Positions 56,101 to 64,000 are shown, numbered from the stretch's first letter. The stretch: 64,000 nt of DNA from Croceitalea rosinachiae (GCF_031846445.1 NZ_JAVRHR010000001.1:930001-994000); one strand, 5' to 3'. Translations and numbers: made by a program. Notes: generated from the letters alone by a model not told the origin.

Positions 56101-59100
56101 CATACTCGATAAGCGTTCGGGACGCCAATGCAGTTGGTTGTCTCATTACCCTAGCTGATGTAATAATTGCCCCATTACCTGTTGCCCCAACGGTCAACTA
56201 TTCGGTAGTTTATAACTGCGATGGAACGGGCAATGCAACCATAACACCTTTTGATTCTTCTTATATTTATATTATTGATGGAATTCTTCCAGGTCAAACA
56301 GGCGCTGGTGCTGACATTTTCAATAATCTTTCTGTTGGTACGCACACCCTAAGGGTTACTTATGGAGCCGATTGCCATGTTGATACAACAGTCATAATTG
56401 CAGATGGAAATTCCTTTAAAGCTTCAATAACCGCTTTTGAAAATTTAGATTGTAACGGTGATTCATCAGGAACAATAACCATTGATGCCGATAATTACGG
56501 TGCTGGAGGATATGAATATAGTATTAACAGTGGTGTATTTGTGGGTCCTTTCTTTGCTCCTGAACAAATTACAGGTCTTAGCGCGCAATTGCACAATATT
56601 GTAGTTAGAGATGTGGATGATCCTATTGCTGGGTGTACAGAAAACTTAAGTCTCACTCTTACTGAGCCTAATGCTATAGTTGCAAGCGCAACACTTACAG
56701 AAGATGTGACCTGCGATAATGGTGGTGCGACAATCACAGCCAGTGCTATTGGTGGAACCCCATTTTATGAATATCAATTGGAATTGAATGATGGGCCTGT
56801 TTCTGGACCATACAACATCATAGCTGTTGTAACTCCATACCAAACATCACCAGTATTCAATCCTCTTCCTGCGAACAATACAGGTGAAAGTTATGTGATT
56901 CGTGTTAGGGATAGAAATGGCTGCGAGGATACCATTGACAATGCAATAATTACGACTGATCCAGATACTATTGTTTTTGATCTAACACCAACGGCTTGTT
57001 ATTCTGGTGCTAACGATGGTTCCGTTCTTGTGAATGTAACTGCGGGTAATGGAAATTATCAGTTTAGGCTTGATGGAGGGCCTTGGATTACGCCATCACC
57101 AGCCTCTGCAACAACATATACGTTCACTGGGCTTTCTAATGGAAGCTATGATGTTGAGGTGCGAGACCAATTTGGATGTCCAGTAGGCTCAAACCTACAA
57201 TCAACCACGCTAAATCCTAATCTTAGTGCGACAATTTCAGTTGAGCATATCAGCTCTTGTGCTGATGGACGTATAACTGTCAATGCTATTGGGGGAGATG
57301 GAAACTACCTATATGCTTTCATGCCAACAGGAAATGTCCCTGTCTTTGGTGATTTTGGCGCTTCCAATTTCTTTGTGGTCACCGCTGGCAATGATGGTGA
57401 TTACGACATATATGTTAGAGATAATTTAGCCGTAGCCCCTGATGCGTGTAATTATATGGAAACCGTAACGGTAGACCCAGCTGTTGCTTTAGTCTATACG
57501 CCAACCCCTACAGACCCTGAGTGCCATGACGGAACAGGTTCTATTTCAGTAAACATAACAGCTGGTGATAGCCCTTACACGGTTCAAATTATAGATTTGG
57601 ATAATGCTGGGGCTTCAGATCAAACGATCACCAATGTAGTCGGCTCCACGCAAGACTTTTTCAACTTGATGCCAGGGGATTACACTATAACCGTTACGGA
57701 TGCTAACGGATGTCCAAATACCCAAACTCCCATAACCATTAATAATCCAGATGAATTAACCGCTACAGTAGGAGGGGTTGTGCCAGGCAATTGTACGGGC
57801 AATATCAATGATTTTGGAATTGAGTTCTTAGCTTATCCGACCACTTTGGGAACTATTGAATTCAGTGCAGATGGAGGTGCCACATGGACTGGTGATAGCA
57901 CAAGTCCAGGAACATCGGATCAAATAACTGGGTTTAACCCTGGTGATACCGTTAACCCATCAATGCGAACTACCGATGGTTTTGGCAACACTGTCTGTCA
58001 AACAGACTTTCCTCCGTTTATAGTTCCTTTTCCTTTGGATGATTTGGATATTGATATTTTTGCCATTGTAGTAGATTGTGTTGACCTTCAGGTAACGGTT
58101 CAAGGTACGGCTGGTTTGGCTCCTTACGAATATACCTATTCAGAAGATCCCGCGAACTTTAATCCTGCAACTGCTACATGGACAGCTCCAACCCCCGGCA
58201 ATCACATTTTTACTGGTTTGGTTCCCGGTAGAACTTACGTGTTTTATGTGAGGGATAACTCTGGGCCGCCACAATGTGTGCGTCAGAGCACGGTAAATGT
58301 AAATAACCTTGCTCCGCCACCAGTGCAGGTCACTGGAGTGGCAACACCTACATGTGATGGGCTAACAACAGGTCAAATCACCTATACGGTAACAGAAACA
58401 ACTATTGGAGAACTCGGTGGAACTTTTGACTGGGAGTTATTTAGGGTAGCGACCCCTGCGCCTATTTCAATAACCACAGGAACCGTAAGCCTTTTTACCT
58501 CTGGTGATTCATTTATAACTCCAACCCCTGCTAGCTTAGGGGCGGGTGAGTACTTTGTTGAAATACGAGGGGCCGCCCCGAACAATTGTATTATTGGAAG
58601 TGAAAATGTGTTGGTAGAAGAACTTGACTCGATTACATTTACACCCAATGTAATCCGGAATGTTACATGCGCCAACCCAGGATTGGTAGAAATAGAAAAC
58701 CCGCTTGGAGGTGGTGGAAATTATACCTACACTTTGTCAAGTTCAAACTTTGTGGCCGATATTGTTACCACCGACAACCCCATAGAAGTGCCTATTTCAA
58801 ACCTACTAGATTCAACAATATCTCCATTTAACATCTTGGTTGAAATAGCCGATCAGTTTAGCTGCCCTGTTACCACATTACCGTCACATACTGTGAGCAT
58901 AACTGTTTCGCAAAATCCAACAGTCAGCGTTTCAACCTCGAATTGTACAACACCTTTTGGCATAACCGTTTCAGCATCGGGCGGTACCTCGCCATATCTC
59001 TACTCTATTGATGGAGGTGCCACATATCTAAACAATGGAGGGTCGTTTAACAATGTTGCCACAGGAACTTATACTATTTCTATAATTGATGCTAATGGTT

Positions 59101-62100
59101 GTACCGATACCGACGTGGCCGAAGTTTATCCAACACTACAGGCCAGTGCCATTCTAATAAAGCTTTTGGATTGTACTGCTTCTCCTAATGCAGAAATAAC
59201 GATTTCAGCAACAGATGGATCAGGTTCATACGACTATGAAATTACGGGACCTGTTAATGAAACAAGAACATCGCTTCCATCACCAGCAAATTCCATCGTC
59301 TGGAATTTAGCCTCTACAGCCGGTACTTATACGGTTCTGGTTTATGATAACAACAGACCATCTTGTCCGGCGCGAACCTTTACGGTCGAGGTTCCTGCTA
59401 GAATTGAGCCAGTGATAGATACTATAGCAACAACCGATATCACTTGTATCGGAGATAATGATGGTACAATAGCCATCTCAACAACAAACAATACTGCTGC
59501 GCCATATAGTTTTGAAATCACTTCATTAGATGGTGGCGTCGTGAGCATTTTGCCCACTAGCACTACAAGTACCTCAGCAACTTTTACAGGTTTAGCGCCC
59601 ACTATAACTGCGGCCGGCTATATTGTAACCGTTACTGGAGATGCTACCACCAATAATTGTAGTGTTGACAGTGCTTCAATTACCATTGCGGAGCCTGCTG
59701 CCATAGCAGCAACCATGGATACTCCTGTTGAGTTTACCTGTACTACGGGCAACAACGAAAATAATGCAAGTATAACGGTCCTCAGTGCGGTTGGTGGCTC
59801 AAACAATTTTGTGCGTTACCAATTCTTTAATAATCTTGATTTGGTTACTCCTGTTCAAGATGGAGCAAGTGACACTTATATTGAAACAAATATTGTCGGC
59901 GGAAACTATACCATTAATGTGTACGATGATAATGGTTGTGTAGGCACGACCACAGCAACTATTGCTCCATTTGATGAGTTATTGTTGCCTACTATAACCC
60001 TAGACCAAGTTATTTCTTGCGTCACTGGTGAAAACATTACTATTAACGCTTTTGGTTCTCTGACAGATTCATCAACTCCAGCAGGTCTTGCCAACTATGA
60101 GTTTAGAGAACTGCCCGCTGGTGTATTTGCACCATCTAACGTCTTTACCAATCTTGCGGTTGGTACACACAACTTCGAAGTTAGAAATGTTAACACTAAC
60201 TGTGTGGTATCCATTTCCCATGTGGTAAGCGAACCAAATAATTTTGATATTACCACAACCATAACAGATGTTGTTTGCAATGGTGCTGATGGTTCGGTAA
60301 GTTTTACAATCAACGACCCTATCAACCCATATGCCGGGGGGTTTGACTATCAAGTTTTTGAACAGGTAACTAATATTGCCCAAACAGGAGTATTAACCCA
60401 TGGAACCCCAGGACCAACACCTGTCGTTAATCTGGCTGCCGGAGATTACTATGTGGTCATTACACAAACAGGAAGTCCATTGTGTTCCAATCCTCAAAAT
60501 TTTAGTATTGCTGGACCTAATGGCTTGATTACAGCCACTCCACTGATAACGCCTATAAGTTGTCTTCCTGGAAATGATGGCGTTATTGAAATCACTGATG
60601 TCCAAGGCGGTTGGGGAGGTTATCAATATTATGTAAGCAACACACCCATACCAGATGAGTTTGACAGTAGTCACTACACCACAAACCCAAGGTTTGACAA
60701 CTTAAGTGCTGGAACTTATGAAATATGGATTATTGACCAAAATGGTTGTCCAAGACAATTGACAGATGAGGTTTTAGCTGTTCCACCTGCAATTGTTGCT
60801 GACTTAAGAACAAATCAAGGGAATTGTAACGGTTTTGATGGAGAAATAGAAGTAGTGGGAATACCTGCTACAAGTCCTATAAGTGGTGGTCAAGGCAGCA
60901 ATTACAGCTATCAATTATATAGAAATGCCACGGCGGTTGGTGTTGCTCAAACTACGACCTTATTTAGTGGCTTAGGAGAGGGCACGTATACCGTTGAAAT
61001 TATAGATCAGCTTGGCTGTACCCTTTTGGTTGGACCACAAATATTGTACGATATCATTGCGCCCGTTGCCAATATTGCCAAAACGATAGATTGTCTTTCA
61101 GGCGGAGATATCACTGTAACCCAAACTGGTGGTTCTGGTGTTTTTGATTATGAGGTTAGGTATCCAGGTACTCTTTTGACAGATCCAGCTGATGATACAC
61201 AATTAGCCTCTGGTTCGGCGTCATTTACAAACTTAACGATAGTAGGTGATTACGTTTTCACTATTACGGATACTGCAACAGGTCATATGTGTAGCACAAC
61301 AATTACCCAAAGACTTGAGGATAGCGTAATACCAAATCTAAGTGTCGACAACCATGTAGATGTAAGTTGTAATGGAGCAGATGATGGTACTATCAGTGTC
61401 AGTGCGGATCCTGACAATGGAATAGGCCCTTATACATTCACTATAATTTCTGGTCCTGGAAGTAGTTATACATTCCCGATTAGCCCAAATCCTGCTAGTG
61501 TTACCAACGCAACAGCAGTTTTTGATAATCTGGAAGGAACTATTGCTGGTATTACATACACTATTAGGGTAACTGCAGCAAATAGCTGTACCCAAGATAT
61601 TGCTCAAGTAATCAACCAGCCCAATATCATTTCAAATGTAAATGCAAATGTTGTCGAGTTTGGTTGTGCAATTGGCAACAACGCCAGTAATGCATCGATA
61701 ACCATTGATACAGCTTCAATTGTTGGTGGTTCAGGTAATTTTGTCCGCTTCGAATTTATAAATACGGGTACAGCAACAACTGTTCAAGATGGTTCCAACC
61801 CGGTTTATATAGAAACTGATTATGCCGGTGGAAACTATGATGTTTTTGTTTATGACGATAGGGGTTGTAGAAATGTTGTGGCCACTAATGTAAACATTGC
61901 CCCATTTGTCGAAATCACTGACCCTGTAATTACTGACTTGGTTCCGCTTACTTGTAACCCAGGAAGCGATGCACAAATTCAGGTAGGGGTTACCTTAAAC
62001 CCTATTTCAGGCACACCAAATTTACAATACACGATTAATGGTATTAATGTAACCTTTAACGATACCAACAATACAGGTTTGTTTACCGGTCTTGGCGCTG

Positions 62101-64000
62101 GGGATTATAGCATAACGATAACAAATCTTGATGCACATCCCAATTGTGTTATAGAGACCGTGCATACTGTGGAAGAACCTTTAGAAATGGATGTTCTGGC
62201 AACAAAACTCACTGATGAAGAATGCCTGAACAATGGTTTGGATGATGGTAGCTTTAACATTGCAATTACCGATTATGTAGGTACGTATAGCTATCAGGTC
62301 TTTGATTCAAACAATAACCCTGTTGCCGGACAGTCAGGTATTGGAACCACGAGTGCAGCGTTGCCTCCTTTTACAAATTTACCCGGTGGAACGTATTATG
62401 TTGTGGTAACACAAACCCAAGCTCCATTCTGTATTGAAAATTCTAATGTGATTACTATTCTTGCCCCCGACGCCCCTATATCAGCAACCATTTCTGAAGA
62501 ATCAAGCGTTAGTTGTACAAATAATCAAGGTCGTTTATTGGTAAATGTCGATGGAGGTGAGGGGCCATATACCATAAGCTTAGACAATACAACAACGGGC
62601 CAATCGTATGTTGAAAACAATGTTTCAGGGTTTGTCTTCACAAACTTGTCGGCCGGAGATTTCACCATCACCATAACGGATGCTTATAGCTGTGTATTCA
62701 CAGATGCCATTACACTAATAAGACCAGATGATATTACGGCTACTATTACACCAAGTACTTTGGTTTGTTTTGGTGATGACACGGCCTCTGTAACAGCCTC
62801 TGTCGCTCCACGAAATGTTACTGTTGCCTACGAATATCAATTAAATATTTATTCTGATATATTGGGAAGCATGGCGCCTCAGGTTTCATCAAGACAAGTA
62901 TTGGATACATTTGATAATTTATCGGCAGGTTTTTATAGTATCACGGTTACCGACGATGTGGGTTGTTCCGCTGAAACCGCGATTATCCAAATTGTTGACC
63001 CAACGGAAGTATCTGCCCAACTGCTTCGTTTAAGTCCATTGACCTGTACAACCCAGGCGGAATTAGAGCTAATCGCAACTGGCGGAATAGGGCCATACAG
63101 CTATAGTGTTGACGGTATCAACTTCTTTCCAATGAATGAAATAAATGGAGCGGATACTCATCTATTTACCAATATAGGCGCCGGTACTTACAGCTATTTT
63201 GTTCAAGATGCTTTTAACTGTTCTTCTATCATTTCCAATGAAATTACAGAAGACGTTATTGAGCCATTAACACTAACTGTAGATGCCTCCGCTGCGGTAA
63301 TCAATTGTACTGGAGAAAGTACAGCCATAATTTATGCTGATGCTGACGGAGGGCTAGGAAACTATCAATATGAATTGTATACAGATGTTTCTTTGAGTTT
63401 GTCTTCAAGAATTGCAGGGCCTCAGGTTATTGGCGAATTCAGCAACTTACCCCAAGGTGATTATTATGTAAACGTAACTAGTGATGATTGTACCGCCCCT
63501 GCGATACATGTTCCGATAACGGAACCAGCATCATTGACTTATGTTGATGATGTGGTTAACGTAACATGTAATGGAGAAGAGAACGGTAGTATATCGGTAA
63601 CCCTTTCTGGAGGTTCTGGAGGATATCAATATGCTATCTCGCCTAATTTGGATCAGTTTGATGTTGAAAACACATTTACTGATTTAGCACCAGGTGATTA
63701 CACGGTTATTGCTCAGGATCAGAATGGTTGTTTTGAGTTACTACAATACACTATTACAGAACCAAATCCAATTGCCGCAAGTACAGTTTCTGTTTTGCCA
63801 GAAGTTTGTGAAGGAAGCGAAGATGGCTCTTTTGAACTTACAATTAGCGGAGGCACAGCTCCATATCACACAAGTTTAAACTCTAGCAATACCATTGATT
63901 TTGTTCAAGACCAATTCATCTTTAACAACCTTGCAGCAGGAACGTATGTAGTTTTCATAAGAGATGCTCAAAACTGCGAAGAAACAATAATTGTTGAAAT
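50127..64000 (+). CDS. sprB: giant SprB-like gliding adhesin (partial, runs off right edge)
   Basis: The frame opens at 50127 (MKPEFRVKRVYPLFFLVFLF, signal peptide ending G-T-Y-A-Q) and I read it open to the window end, at least 4624 codons. Residues about 28-390 form an N-terminal head (CSQVRYAGLYWAGTYPNE, SAGWVLVIIYENPNESG). A DUF11-like domain lies at about 395-500. From about residue 1070 stand SprB-type modules of 80-110 residues with the pattern V-x-C-N-G-x-x-D/N-G-x-I ... G-G-x-x-x-Y-x-Y-S-I-D-G-G ... F-x-N-L-x-x-G-x-Y-x-V-x-V-x-D-x-x-G-C. SprB is the mobile surface adhesin of Flavobacterium gliding, exported by the type IX system. The C-terminal sorting region is not in the window. 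It starts 1 base after sprF. Confidence 0.92.
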   Translation, partial: MKPEFRVKRVYPLFFLVFLFVSIGTYAQEVVPFSPRLAGDNIEIRGDIIFVGNNILNRASEANPSEANTPYNGTANNNSLWMEYIDIDSDASTFSSSSAELNIADPSCSQVRYAGLYWAGTYPNERSTDGGSQFNGTPRIEEWNEIKFRIPGGTYVDLIADNDPDLPGEEDDIIFDGIDPSSGGFFKDAPVICYKEVTDLIRSNSNPNGEYTAANIRATRGRRNGSSSAGWVLVIIYENPNESGKFISTFDGYAGLSGSVGNVDVAVNGFRTLPNPFPVRARVGVAALEGDRGITNDRFYIKANSVTGFTNLSTTLNPNNNFFNSTITTDGAEVPTRTPFGTNTLGTDIDLFNLNNPNETVLPNDESGAVLRFTSTGDGYGPFLTAFSVEIIEPNIVLEKRVEDIGGNDITGAGVNLGQTLDYVLSFRNLGNDDAINYSIRDVLPINTTFISADYTGAPGVTHTFDAATNEITFSIPDDLVEMIDPTYSIRLRVRVAENCFDFIDACTDLIENIAYSTYQGDINSAVITDDPSVSDFDNCGFVTPGATNFLLDDLTACNYTRTVQLCGENVVLDAGDGFDNYVWVLDSNNNGTIDASDPILNDGNPDSDLSTQLVNNTGTYIVNKQVADPCKDFNEIIIVELFGTTQINPITTLINDASNTIDGQILICPNDGDELPEVFLCGLNDTELLQINIPDADSIVWEQLDEVSCSAAPDDCANKDNTCAWNTVANGGDFLAATPGQYRLVINYQNGCFSRFYFNVFQNNLDLVHTSGDIVCTTPGNITITNLGTGYGFQLFDVTNNTIDVPFSANNGPSFDITANGAYRVEVVQLDASNNPIPNSCVFVTEDIGILDRDFQVDILTTAANCNSLGDITIQALNVSPNYEYELRLDDGSANGTLVDNETAQPDNNFTFNNVNPGDYIVITRTDDGCEDIQNITLTRIPDPTLSAVTTAAIGCSAGTIELTQTGGQGNPDFLFAIWSKDGVLLHTPGGSPTEQEIINNIDPNAYQVGTTFTFGWRDTDGDLIDEYFPGEDGEYVFIVLDANNCYAFSNPVTINDNGSLSIDSISEIQPSCNGDADGQLIINISGGTAPYQYSIDGGTTYQPTNTFIGLVAGTYNIRVLDDSGCDLQQSYDLDQPFPLSASAGVSRDVTCDPSNGAEVRITNVVGGYAPYEYSFDGGATWGASSTALLPAGNYTVFVRDATCSFPMNVTVEGLPMPPNVTLTPEVDYNCDGSGTITASPSIAGYDYRYALDGVFNTPEDNNVFTNVAPGTYTVTTYYQSQTPPTPSLLLSEDFGVGNGTIPSPDTQGYAYEDQTNDTSGGGDANSNINDFEYAVTNRIVAPFGTWLSPNDHTDPTDPDGRFLVINVGTPSPGQIIYTKPINDIIPNRPLQISLYIFNVVRSTATILNPDLTLEILDGSNNVIQSIRTGEIPKNTGPDDWVLFDTTFNPGANTSLEFVIRSEISGNNGNDLAIDDIEIFQIPEVCELSVTTPVTVEAGRVFGSTLEGSTNVSCNGLTDGTITFSVANFDAVAGFEYSEDGGTNWILSTTSPVTTNPVFGTGSQTVLIRKANEITCTTSVTQIITEPTAVIASASITTALSCTTNATITAEATGGLPGYEYQLENGGGIVIGAFDFATNGTNRVFSGLSDGTYVVRVRDTNNCEDIIDTPIVIAPMNPVVFAVTPTTCYAGSNSASIQVDVTNGNGGYQFRLNAGPWLTPTPTSATTYTFNGLSSGSFDIDVRDQSGCPVALATQTATINPELTVSATAPNISVCDTDADITITANGGDGNYVYSIVPSGNTPTHVSFNTTNPVFGFTPGNYDVYVRDNSGDTIAGYCEQFYTITITQDAALAFTPTPSDVSCFGGSDGSISITAISGGQSPYTYSIDNGATYVTGNNFPNLIAGNYDVRIRDANLCESASQTVTVDEPNQIVAEATQTQDYTCAQQGEISIGSITPTSGGSGDYQYSINGGSWTASTTGGHVFTNLTDGTYSISVRDANAVGCLITLADVIIAPLPVAPTVNYSVVYNCDGTGNATITPFDSSYIYIIDGILPGQTGAGADIFNNLSVGTHTLRVTYGADCHVDTTVIIADGNSFKASITAFENLDCNGDSSGTITIDADNYGAGGYEYSINSGVFVGPFFAPEQITGLSAQLHNIVVRDVDDPIAGCTENLSLTLTEPNAIVASATLTEDVTCDNGGATITASAIGGTPFYEYQLELNDGPVSGPYNIIAVVTPYQTSPVFNPLPANNTGESYVIRVRDRNGCEDTIDNAIITTDPDTIVFDLTPTACYSGANDGSVLVNVTAGNGNYQFRLDGGPWITPSPASATTYTFTGLSNGSYDVEVRDQFGCPVGSNLQSTTLNPNLSATISVEHISSCADGRITVNAIGGDGNYLYAFMPTGNVPVFGDFGASNFFVVTAGNDGDYDIYVRDNLAVAPDACNYMETVTVDPAVALVYTPTPTDPECHDGTGSISVNITAGDSPYTVQIIDLDNAGASDQTITNVVGSTQDFFNLMPGDYTITVTDANGCPNTQTPITINNPDELTATVGGVVPGNCTGNINDFGIEFLAYPTTLGTIEFSADGGATWTGDSTSPGTSDQITGFNPGDTVNPSMRTTDGFGNTVCQTDFPPFIVPFPLDDLDIDIFAIVVDCVDLQVTVQGTAGLAPYEYTYSEDPANFNPATATWTAPTPGNHIFTGLVPGRTYVFYVRDNSGPPQCVRQSTVNVNNLAPPPVQVTGVATPTCDGLTTGQITYTVTETTIGELGGTFDWELFRVATPAPISITTGTVSLFTSGDSFITPTPASLGAGEYFVEIRGAAPNNCIIGSENVLVEELDSITFTPNVIRNVTCANPGLVEIENPLGGGGNYTYTLSSSNFVADIVTTDNPIEVPISNLLDSTISPFNILVEIADQFSCPVTTLPSHTVSITVSQNPTVSVSTSNCTTPFGITVSASGGTSPYLYSIDGGATYLNNGGSFNNVATGTYTISIIDANGCTDTDVAEVYPTLQASAILIKLLDCTASPNAEITISATDGSGSYDYEITGPVNETRTSLPSPANSIVWNLASTAGTYTVLVYDNNRPSCPARTFTVEVPARIEPVIDTIATTDITCIGDNDGTIAISTTNNTAAPYSFEITSLDGGVVSILPTSTTSTSATFTGLAPTITAAGYIVTVTGDATTNNCSVDSASITIAEPAAIAATMDTPVEFTCTTGNNENNASITVLSAVGGSNNFVRYQFFNNLDLVTPVQDGASDTYIETNIVGGNYTINVYDDNGCVGTTTATIAPFDELLLPTITLDQVISCVTGENITINAFGSLTDSSTPAGLANYEFRELPAGVFAPSNVFTNLAVGTHNFEVRNVNTNCVVSISHVVSEPNNFDITTTITDVVCNGADGSVSFTINDPINPYAGGFDYQVFEQVTNIAQTGVLTHGTPGPTPVVNLAAGDYYVVITQTGSPLCSNPQNFSIAGPNGLITATPLITPISCLPGNDGVIEITDVQGGWGGYQYYVSNTPIPDEFDSSHYTTNPRFDNLSAGTYEIWIIDQNGCPRQLTDEVLAVPPAIVADLRTNQGNCNGFDGEIEVVGIPATSPISGGQGSNYSYQLYRNATAVGVAQTTTLFSGLGEGTYTVEIIDQLGCTLLVGPQILYDIIAPVANIAKTIDCLSGGDITVTQTGGSGVFDYEVRYPGTLLTDPADDTQLASGSASFTNLTIVGDYVFTITDTATGHMCSTTITQRLEDSVIPNLSVDNHVDVSCNGADDGTISVSADPDNGIGPYTFTIISGPGSSYTFPISPNPASVTNATAVFDNLEGTIAGITYTIRVTAANSCTQDIAQVINQPNIISNVNANVVEFGCAIGNNASNASITIDTASIVGGSGNFVRFEFINTGTATTVQDGSNPVYIETDYAGGNYDVFVYDDRGCRNVVATNVNIAPFVEITDPVITDLVPLTCNPGSDAQIQVGVTLNPISGTPNLQYTINGINVTFNDTNNTGLFTGLGAGDYSITITNLDAHPNCVIETVHTVEEPLEMDVLATKLTDEECLNNGLDDGSFNIAITDYVGTYSYQVFDSNNNPVAGQSGIGTTSAALPPFTNLPGGTYYVVVTQTQAPFCIENSNVITILAPDAPISATISEESSVSCTNNQGRLLVNVDGGEGPYTISLDNTTTGQSYVENNVSGFVFTNLSAGDFTITITDAYSCVFTDAITLIRPDDITATITPSTLVCFGDDTASVTASVAPRNVTVAYEYQLNIYSDILGSMAPQVSSRQVLDTFDNLSAGFYSITVTDDVGCSAETAIIQIVDPTEVSAQLLRLSPLTCTTQAELELIATGGIGPYSYSVDGINFFPMNEINGADTHLFTNIGAGTYSYFVQDAFNCSSIISNEITEDVIEPLTLTVDASAAVINCTGESTAIIYADADGGLGNYQYELYTDVSLSLSSRIAGPQVIGEFSNLPQGDYYVNVTSDDCTAPAIHVPITEPASLTYVDDVVNVTCNGEENGSISVTLSGGSGGYQYAISPNLDQFDVENTFTDLAPGDYTVIAQDQNGCFELLQYTITEPNPIAASTVSVLPEVCEGSEDGSFELTISGGTAPYHTSLNSSNTIDFVQDQFIFNNLAAGTYVVFIRDAQNCEETIIVE
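51306..51640 (+). other. DUF11-like domain in the adhesin head
   Basis: Residues about 394-505 read IVLEKRVEDIGGN ... LGQTLDYVLSFRNLGNDDA and then VLPINTTFISADYTGAP, the standard pattern of DUF11 (conserved repeat domain, Ig-like). It separates the N-terminal head from the Cys-rich region 510-1060 and may stiffen the base of the fibre. Confidence 0.7.
53346..55715 (+). repeat. adhesin higher-order repeat, family 1, unit 1 (with inserted domain)
   Basis: A block of about six SprB-type modules that recurs at 55716-57521 in the same module order. Conserved anchor Cys codons are 53346 and 55716 (S-C-N-G / S-C-F-G), 53820 and 56217 (N-C-D-G), and 55191 and 56997 (T-C-Y / A-C-Y). The unit is 2370 bases, longer than unit 2 mainly because of a domain inserted at about 53990-54587. 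Confidence 0.75.
53985..54587 (+). other. jelly-roll/MAM-like domain inserted in the repeat array
   Basis: Residues about 1287-1487 break the module pattern: SLLLSEDFGVGNGTIPSPDT, DGRFLVINVGTPSPGQ, LQISLYIFNV, LTLEILDGSNN, SLEFVIRSEISGNNGNDLA and IDDIEIFQIPEVC. The F-E/S-E-D-F-G start, the W-F and L-E-F-V strands and the I-D-D-I-E-I end are typical of MAM- or carbohydrate-binding-like beta sandwiches in secreted Bacteroidota proteins. Unit 2 of the repeat lacks it. Confidence 0.65.
55716..57521 (+). repeat. adhesin higher-order repeat, family 1, unit 2
   Basis: 1806 bases (602 codons). The offset of 1806 bases is the same at two independent anchors: the Cys codon at 55191 to 56997, and 55716 to 57522. 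The paired modules keep their special features, e.g. NGNGGYQFRLNAGPWLTP versus AGNGNYQFRLDGGPWITP, each followed by SATTYTFxGLSxGSxD. Confidence 0.75.
58980..62750 (+). repeat. adhesin higher-order repeat, family 2, two units
   Basis: Two blocks of about seven modules in the same order, offset by 1926 bases (642 codons) at the anchor V-E-F-T-C (59727) / V-E-F-G-C (61653). Shared signatures include GGSNNFVRYQFFNNLDL versus GGSGNFVRFEFINTGTA, then G-G-N-Y-T/D-x-x-V-Y-D-D, and AAGDYYVVITQTGSPLC versus PGGTYYVVVTQTQAPFC. The outer limits are approximate. Confidence 0.68.

Noticed and set aside
53346..64000. CRISPR-like or satellite repeat array
   Set aside because: The repetition is at protein level, in frame, diverged and with modules of 80-110 codons; there are no short identical direct repeats with spacers.
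1..64000. tRNA, rRNA, insertion sequences, integrases or prophage genes
   Set aside because: I looked for conserved tRNA arms, transposase motifs and terminal repeats in the gaps and found none; nearly all gaps are below 230 bases.

Overview
This is AT-rich chromosomal DNA from a gliding, marine-type member of the Flavobacteriaceae (Bacteroidota). The evidence is a PorP/SprF protein next to a giant SprB-like repeat adhesin, a type B (gliding-associated) type IX secretion C-terminal domain, a PorE-like OmpA protein, families typical of Bacteroidota (DUF4175, DUF4837, DUF6090, DUF6909, BNR-repeat 'glycosyl hydrolase'), and promoters of the TTG-N17-23-TAnnTTTG type. I cannot name the genus.

Region 1 (1-13805) is a surface polysaccharide locus. 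It holds a WecG/TagA-type glycosyltransferase cut by the left edge, a NodB-like deacetylase, a sulfotransferase, a hexapeptide acetyltransferase, two polytopic Wzy/WaaL-like proteins, a GT4 glycosyltransferase on the opposite strand, a translationally coupled block of flippase, nitroreductase and pyruvyl transferase, then WecC, WecB and a Wzz-like chain-length protein. Together they predict a Wzx/Wzy polymer containing ManNAcA or ManNAc and carrying acidic decorations (sulfate, pyruvyl).

Region 2 (13802-34339) is mostly conserved core. DUF6909, GH3-family and M23 genes run into the polysaccharide genes on the same strand. TatA and a PorE-like OmpA protein are read the other way. Then come DUF4837, a LysM lytic transglycosylase, pgk, holB, a DoxX-like protein, an OmpH/Skp-like lipoprotein, a methyltransferase, a small lipoprotein, mnmG, ybeY and a large DUF4175 protein with a collagen-like tract. 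Two perfect parS-like palindromes bracket mnmG.

Region 3 (34476-45433) holds gltX, an exported DJ-1/PfpI protein, DUF6090, DinB and DUF3995 genes, a 1036-residue BNR-repeat protein, a small lipoprotein gene frameshifted at an A9 tract, an SPFH/band 7 protein and glnS.

Region 4 (45694-64000) is a tightly spaced secretion/adhesion operon: a type B CTD surface protein, a PorP/SprF protein fused to a coiled coil and two SPOR domains, and a SprB-like adhesin whose frame stays open for more than 4600 codons and runs off the right edge. The adhesin is built from about three dozen diverged SprB-type modules arranged in higher-order duplications, with a jelly-roll-like domain inserted in one copy. 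I saw no tRNA, rRNA, CRISPR array, insertion sequence or prophage. No gene-free gap exceeds about 270 bases.
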